Source of the DNA: Nitrososphaerota archaeon
GTDB taxonomy: Archaea > Thermoproteota > Nitrososphaeria > Nitrososphaerales > JACPRH01
Direction of reading: 5' to 3'
Assembly (NCBI GenBank): GCA_029460375.1
Contig: JARPAQ010000170.1
Coordinates: 1-9,189, forward strand
Length of the DNA stretch: 9,189 bases
The notes below the pieces were generated by a model, which was not told where the DNA came from, ran no database searches, and saw only the letters and a program-made list of their open reading frames with translations. A program made the translations under genes and the position numbers. Every line of letters begins with the position of its first letter. Positions within the stretch are counted from its first letter, which is position 1. Of this stretch, positions 5,673 through 9,189 are shown one piece after another.

Positions 5673-6410
5673 TCAAGTTTCTTCCCGTTTCACTCCAGAC
5701 AAGGATAACTTCACCAGAAAACCTGCAAACCGGAAGATCTCCCCTAATGATAACTTAGCCTCCCCGGCTATTCTGGTCTCAAAGACGAATGGAACCTCGA
5801 TTATCTTCAGACCTATATCTTCAAAGATTGCTAGAGACTCCACTTGATAAGAATACCCTCGGCTGTTAACCCTGTACTTCAGTAACTCCTGCACCGCATG
5901 TCTGTTCATTGCTTTGAAGCCGCTTGTTATGTCACTTACACCGATACCCAGCAAGGTATGCGCAAGGAAGTTGGCGACTTTACTTATCAATCTTCGATGC
6001 AAAGGCCAATTGCTTGAACCTCCATCTTTAACATATCTGGATGCCACTACGACATCAGAACCTTCCACAACAGCTTCAACAAGCCTCACCAAATCAGAAG
6101 GAGGATGAGAGAAGTCTGCATCCATCTGAACTAAAAAATCGAACGGCAGGTTAGATAAGGCCCAAGTGAAACCGTCTACATAGGCTGAACCGAGCCCCAG
6201 CTTCCCCGGCCTCCTCAGAAGATGCACCCGCTCATCATCTCCACCTATCTCTTCAACCGTCTCAGCCGTCCCGTCGGGACTATTATCGTCCACAATCAGA
6301 ATACGGTAGGCGTAACCGCTATCAGTCAAGACTTGTCGTATACTCTCAATAAGACGGGATATATTGTCCACTTCATTGTATGTAGGTATGACGACCAGAA
6401 CGGAAGTCAA
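5673..6410 (-). CDS. Dolichyl-phosphate mannose/glucose synthase-like glycosyltransferase (GT2, DPM1-like)
   Basis: A 245-residue GT-A fold enzyme that, by family, transfers a sugar from a nucleotide donor (often GDP-mannose) to dolichyl phosphate at the cytoplasmic membrane face. The product feeds N-glycosylation or lipid glycosylation. Motifs in order: PTYNE (9-13), DDNSPDGT (41-48), QMDADFSHPP (95-104) with the metal-binding DAD, SRY (124-126), GGSSNWPLHRRLIS (130-143), DITSGFK (160-166), and FETRIAGEAKLS (210-221) containing the conserved Arg. Alanine replaces the usual Ser in the GxSK-like motif. There is no C-terminal membrane domain, as in the short DPM1 class; a hydrophobic helix at 226-239 may lie on the membrane. 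The start is TTG 6410, the only start after the upstream TAG in this frame, with GGGGAT six bases before it. It lies 18 bases downstream of the aminotransferase gene. The exact sugar cannot be told from sequence. Confidence 0.9.
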   Translation of the reverse strand: MTSVLVVIPTYNEVDNISRLIESIRQVLTDSGYAYRILIVDDNSPDGTAETVEEIGGDDERVHLLRRPGKLGLGSAYVDGFTWALSNLPFDFLVQMDADFSHPPSDLVRLVEAVVEGSDVVVASRYVKDGGSSNWPLHRRLISKVANFLAHTLLGIGVSDITSGFKAMNRHAVQELLKYRVNSRGYSYQVESLAIFEDIGLKIIEVPFVFETRIAGEAKLSLGEIFRFAGFLVKLSLSGVKREET

Positions 6411-6428
6411 AGATGAATCCCCATATGC

Positions 6429-7568
6429 CTACATGCTCGCTCCAGAGGAAAGGGCCTTCTTCAAGGTTGAAGCGATAACCTCCAAATCACCCTCAGAGAC
6501 CCTAGGGTGAATTGGTAGTGAGAGCACATGTTGAGAAGCCCAATCAGTATTTGGAAGACTCACCTCACCAAACCCTTTCTCAACATATAGAGGAACTCTA
6601 TGCACAGCAGGATTATAGTAGACCGCGGCCCCCACTTCATGAGAAGTAAGGTACTCTTGAACATTATCCCTATTCTCCGCCAAAATCACGGTGTAGAGAT
6701 ACCAGTTCGAAGAACAATCCTCATCCTCACTAGGCGGAGTTACCCCGCTCAGACCTGAAAGCCTCTCAGTGAGAATTCCCGCATTCTTTCGCCTCGCCTT
6801 AAGAAAAGAAGGAAGCTTCGACATCTGGACAGAAGCTACCGCAGCCTCCATCTCGGGCATACGTAGATTTGTGCCGAGTATGGTGCTGTCGTAGCCGTGA
6901 ACTATCCCGTGGTTCCGAACCATCTTCAACTTTTCAGCCAATGTGTCGTCGTTGGTTGTTACGAAGCCGCCTTCTCCGGAGGTTATGACCTTTGAGGGGT
7001 ATAGGCTGAAGCAGCCTATGTCTGATAGGGTGCCTGTCTGGTGTCCTTTGTATGCTGCTCCGAGTGATTGTGCTGCGTCTTCGATTATATGCAGGTCATG
7101 CTTCTGTGCGGCTTCTGAAATTCTATCCATATATGCGGGGTGTCCGTATAGGTGGACAGGAATTATTGCTCTGCTTCTGCTGGTGACCTTTTTTTCAAGA
7201 TCTTCAGAGTCTATAGTGTAATGGTTACGCTCTATATCGACGAAGACCGGTTTTGCACCAGTGAGGAGGACGGCGTTCGCGGTGGCTAGAAAGGTGAAGG
7301 ACGGCAGAAGCACCTCGTCACCAGCCTTGATGTCGAGAGCTAAAAGGGCGGCGTAGAGCGCTGAGGTTCCCGAATTTACTGCAAGAGCATGCTTTACATT
7401 TAGAAACGACTCTGCAGCTGTCTGAAATTTCCTGATGTATTCTCCCCCTTCTGGTGAAGCGGTGGTCAGAAGACCGCTTTCCAAGACCTTCATAACTTCG
7501 GACTTCTCTTCTTCTCCGATAAGCGGGATATTGATAGGTATCAACCAGTTATCACTCTTCCCCTCCAT
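6429..7568 (-). CDS. DegT/DnrJ/EryC1/StrS family PLP-dependent nucleotide-sugar aminotransferase
   Basis: A 379-residue fold-type I PLP enzyme that by family transaminates a keto-sugar nucleotide to an amino-sugar for surface glycans. Using ATG 7568 as residue 1: IPLIGEEE near the N-terminus, NSGTSA (65-70, PLP phosphate binding), DEVLLPSFTFLATANA (84-99), IIEDAAQS (161-168, Asp164 binding the PLP ring nitrogen) and SLYPSKVITSGEGG (188-201), where Lys193 should form the Schiff base. The core is complete and the length is normal. The start is uncertain. ATG 7568 overlaps the tyrS end by 17 bases. TTG 7544, eight bases after the tyrS stop and preceded by GAGTGAT, would give a protein starting MIPINIPLIGEEE, which is how family members usually begin. 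The frame also extends back to TTG 7598. A central codon block (6942-7187) has third-base use unlike the rest of the gene. The substrate is unknown. Confidence 0.9.
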   Translation of the reverse strand: MEGKSDNWLIPINIPLIGEEEKSEVMKVLESGLLTTASPEGGEYIRKFQTAAESFLNVKHALAVNSGTSALYAALLALDIKAGDEVLLPSFTFLATANAVLLTGAKPVFVDIERNHYTIDSEDLEKKVTSRSRAIIPVHLYGHPAYMDRISEAAQKHDLHIIEDAAQSLGAAYKGHQTGTLSDIGCFSLYPSKVITSGEGGFVTTNDDTLAEKLKMVRNHGIVHGYDSTILGTNLRMPEMEAAVASVQMSKLPSFLKARRKNAGILTERLSGLSGVTPPSEDEDCSSNWYLYTVILAENRDNVQEYLTSHEVGAAVYYNPAVHRVPLYVEKGFGEVSLPNTDWASQHVLSLPIHPRVSEGDLEVIASTLKKALSSGASM

Positions 7569-8616
7569 ACACTTCCAGAAGGTCAGCCCGTGTTTCAAAG
7601 TGCTTTCTCGTCGGCTGGATTATCTTGTTCACAGAATCTGCTACAGCCTGCTTGAGGTCTGCAGGATGAAGCTTCTTCTCACGATATGTCTCTTCAAGTT
7701 CACGATACTCCCCGAAAGATAAAGGACCCCCAAACCTGCTCGGCCTATCCACTTTAAACTCCCTAGACTCGTGGAATGATAGGTGTCTGACCATCTCTAG
7801 GATAGGGTTATTTTCCACCAGACCCTCAGGGCACCAAGCCTTCTTCAACTTCGCCTTAACCTCCTCCGCTGTATCATGAACAAATATACAGGTCCAAGGT
7901 TTCGATTTACTCATCTTACTTGATACCACGGTATCAGCCTCGGAATCTTCATCAAGCCCGGTTCTCCCCGGCTCAGCAAGACCCGGGAGCAGGTGGTGGT
8001 GAACAGCAACCGGAACCTTCCACTTCATTTTCGGGAAGACTTCCCTTGCTAGCATATGGACTTTACGTTGATCCATACCTGCGTGGACAATGTCTAGATC
8101 TAGAGCCTTTATGTCCACGGCCTGCATAGGGGGGTAAAGGTACTGGGCAAAGTGGAGGCTATCCTTTTCACTCCGTCCCATGATGGTCAGGCAGCGGGTA
8201 TTTCTGGAGAGGGTTATATTCTTGGAGAACCGCACCATATTCTCCCAATAGTCGCCTGTCTCAGCGTAAAGATTAGAACCTGTAACCACCTCCACTCCGG
8301 GGCAGAAGAACTTGAAGGCTTCTTCATAGTACTTCGCAGCTTTCTTGATCTTATCCCAGTCTCCTCCGAACTTGTTGTTTATGTAGCTATGCCAGTCTGC
8401 GAGGAAGACCTTGCATTTGACACCTGCCTTTATGAAGTCGTTTATCTTGAAGCCGGTGAGGATAAGGCTTCCGAGGTGAAGTAACCCAGATATCTCTAGA
8501 CCTATGTAATGAGTAGGATGGGAGTTGGTTTCAAACAGGCCCCGTAGGTCCTGTGTAGTTACAACCTCCGCGGTAGGTGATCTCGCTACCAGATTCAGCT
8601 TTTCGTCGATGTCCAC
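7552..8616 (-). CDS. tyrS: Tyrosyl-tRNA synthetase, archaeal/eukaryal type
   Basis: A 354-residue class I aminoacyl-tRNA synthetase that charges tRNA-Tyr in the cytoplasm. The HIGH-type motif is HLGS (47-50) and the KMSKS loop is intact (234-238). By alignment in memory to the Methanocaldococcus enzyme, the tyrosine pocket is Tyr37 (HYIGLE), Tyr161, Gln165 and Asp168 (YPPMQAVDIK), followed by AGMDQRKVHMLARE (179-192). It lacks the bacterial S4-like C-terminal domain, as expected for this type, and the length is normal. The start is GTG 8616, preceded by a purine-rich leader and a strong TATA box at 8651-8658. It heads a minus-strand run with the aminotransferase, the GT2 and rpoP; its last codons overlap the possible aminotransferase ATG. 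No anomaly is seen in the catalytic residues. Confidence 0.96.
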   Translation of the reverse strand: MDIDEKLNLVARSPTAEVVTTQDLRGLFETNSHPTHYIGLEISGLLHLGSLILTGFKINDFIKAGVKCKVFLADWHSYINNKFGGDWDKIKKAAKYYEEAFKFFCPGVEVVTGSNLYAETGDYWENMVRFSKNITLSRNTRCLTIMGRSEKDSLHFAQYLYPPMQAVDIKALDLDIVHAGMDQRKVHMLAREVFPKMKWKVPVAVHHHLLPGLAEPGRTGLDEDSEADTVVSSKMSKSKPWTCIFVHDTAEEVKAKLKKAWCPEGLVENNPILEMVRHLSFHESREFKVDRPSRFGGPLSFGEYRELEETYREKKLHPADLKQAVADSVNKIIQPTRKHFETRADLLEVYGGEE

Positions 8617-8650
8617 ACGCCTTCGCCTTTCCTTCTCTCCAGCCTCAGTA

Positions 8651-8658
8651 TTTATAAA
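8651..8658 (-). promoter_or_regulatory. TATA box of tyrS
   Basis: TTTATAAA is a canonical archaeal TATA box centred about 38 bases before GTG 8616. Transcription should begin near 8628, leaving a leader of about 12 purine-rich bases. The element lies in the self-complementary TATTTATAAATA (8649-8660), so it could bind TBP in either direction. Confidence 0.65.
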
Positions 8659-8780
8659 TAAAATAGTCTCGAAACATCATAAACCCTATCATGGATAGTC
8701 GAAGATCTTAGATCAAAAGAATTGGGAGTAGAGAACCTGAATAGGCGTCCTTTTTAGTTCAATACCAGTTTGATCACTAG

Positions 8781-8788
8781 ATTTTTTA
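8781..8788 (+). promoter_or_regulatory. TATA-like element for the right-edge membrane-protein gene
   Basis: ATTTTTTA lies 26-33 bases before ATG 8814, and there is no SD. The spacing is that of an archaeal leaderless promoter, but the T-run is a poor TATA match. Confidence 0.35.
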
Positions 8789-8813
8789 GCAAGATACCTT
8801 CATAGATGAGACG

Positions 8814-9189
8814 ATGAAGATAATAGATCTCTCTACAGACCGGGAGAAGGTTCGCACCTTCTTCAGAGTAGTAAGTATATGTTCACTAGTGGTAATAGTC
8901 TCTACTTCCGCATACGGACTACTTGCAGCCATAATTCAGGATGCAGATGTAGTTGGCGAGACTCTTGTAACCTTTGAGTTCCCTCCCATATCTGTCTTCC
9001 CGCTATTTTACTCCAAGCCCATAACGTGGCTCTCCGCAGCCCTCCTAGCATTATTCTTCTCAGTACTGGAGTTGAGTGTAGAAACGGTTTCACAATGGTC
9101 TAGGCCACGACGGGACTTTCTCAAGTTTGCAGCCTTATTTGTAGGAGCTATGGCATTCTATGAGGTTCTGTTCAACTTCACCCTTTGGA
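8814..9189 (+). CDS. Multi-pass membrane protein of unknown function (partial, C-terminus off the right edge)
   Basis: The frame is open from ATG 8814 to the window edge (125 complete codons), with a stop upstream at 8787-8789, so this ATG is the first possible one. A charged cytoplasmic-type N-terminus (KIIDLSTDREKVR) is followed by membrane segments at about 17-41, 71-90 and 104-124. Between the first two is an acidic then aromatic loop containing FEFPPISVFPLFY (55-67). The Arg-rich turn SRPRRD (96-101) before the third segment suggests a cytoplasmic side. No family motif is recognisable from this fragment. It is transcribed divergently from tyrS and has its own weak TATA-like element. A membrane transporter subunit or a lineage-specific membrane protein are both possible. 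Only the membrane location is supported. Confidence 0.7.
   Translation, partial: MKIIDLSTDREKVRTFFRVVSICSLVVIVSTSAYGLLAAIIQDADVVGETLVTFEFPPISVFPLFYSKPITWLSAALLALFFSVLELSVETVSQWSRPRRDFLKFAALFVGAMAFYEVLFNFTLW

Larger units (their letters stand above)
8617..8813. other. Intergenic region between divergent tyrS and the membrane-protein gene
   Basis: About 197 bases of AT-rich DNA. It holds the tyrS TATA box at its left end and a T-rich TATA-like element at its right end. Between them a T-tract (8751-8755) follows CC on the plus strand. I see no convincing ORF, tRNA, box C/D pair or strong hairpin. Confidence 0.5.

Noticed and set aside
8694..8740. Possible box C/D sRNA (ATGGATA and CTGA)
   Set aside because: The C-box match is poor, there is no C'/D' pair, and the ends do not pair.
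8757..8766. GTTCAATACC resembling a tRNA T-loop
   Set aside because: No matching acceptor, D or anticodon arms can be built around it.
8902..9093. Minus-strand open frame at the right end
   Set aside because: Antisense to the membrane-protein frame. Its translation lacks hydrophobic pattern or motifs, while the plus frame has clear membrane helices and a clean start.
1..9189. CRISPR array, insertion sequence or integrase
   Set aside because: No regularly spaced repeats beyond the two-unit repeat at 4699-4760, and no transposase or integrase motifs in any frame.

Overview
The window is archaeal. It holds an archaeal/eukaryal-type TyrRS, the archaeal RNA polymerase subunit Rpo12 (RpoP), a FlaI-like secretion ATPase, pilin-like proteins with class III (prepilin-peptidase) signal sequences, TATA-like elements at leaderless-type starts, and frequent TTG/GTG starts. 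The lineage is an inference. The Rpo12 and pilus genes look most like the TACK/Thermoproteota side (Bathyarchaeia or Nitrososphaeria-like), but the sequence alone does not settle this.

Region 1 (1-4700, minus strand, transcribed leftwards) is a type IV pilus-like operon. In transcription order it encodes a FlaI/TadA-type ATPase (3111-4700), a TadB-like platform protein (2233-3114), a TadC-like platform protein (1371-2225), a small pilin-like protein (872-1315) and a larger pilin-like protein that runs off the left edge (1-900). The genes overlap or sit close together. The membrane platform is split into two single-domain proteins instead of the fused FlaJ of archaella, and no archaellum accessory gene (flaF/G/H) is visible. 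An Epd/Tad-like surface pilus or adhesin system is therefore more likely than an archaellum.

Region 2 (4699-5435) is a 96-bp divergent promoter region and a plus-strand gene for a secreted, single-pass membrane protein with an extracellular beta-rich domain. The divergent region carries two imperfect 26-bp direct repeats with a 36-bp period. One abuts the ATPase start and the other abuts the TATA element of the plus gene, which suggests shared control.

Region 3 (5445-8616, minus strand) is a second operon-like run: tyrS, a DegT-type PLP sugar aminotransferase, a dolichyl-phosphate-sugar synthase-like GT2, and rpoP. Housekeeping translation and transcription genes are thus interleaved with two surface-glycan genes. 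The pilin-like proteins and the plus-strand secreted protein are rich in N-glycosylation sequons, so the glycan genes may serve these surface proteins (inference).

Region 4 (8617-9189) is about 200 bp of intergenic DNA with the tyrS promoter, followed by the start of a multi-pass membrane protein of unknown function on the plus strand, cut by the right edge. I see no mobile elements, CRISPR arrays, tRNAs or rRNAs. The best candidate for something less described is the pilus locus with its divergent secreted partner and the paired direct repeats.
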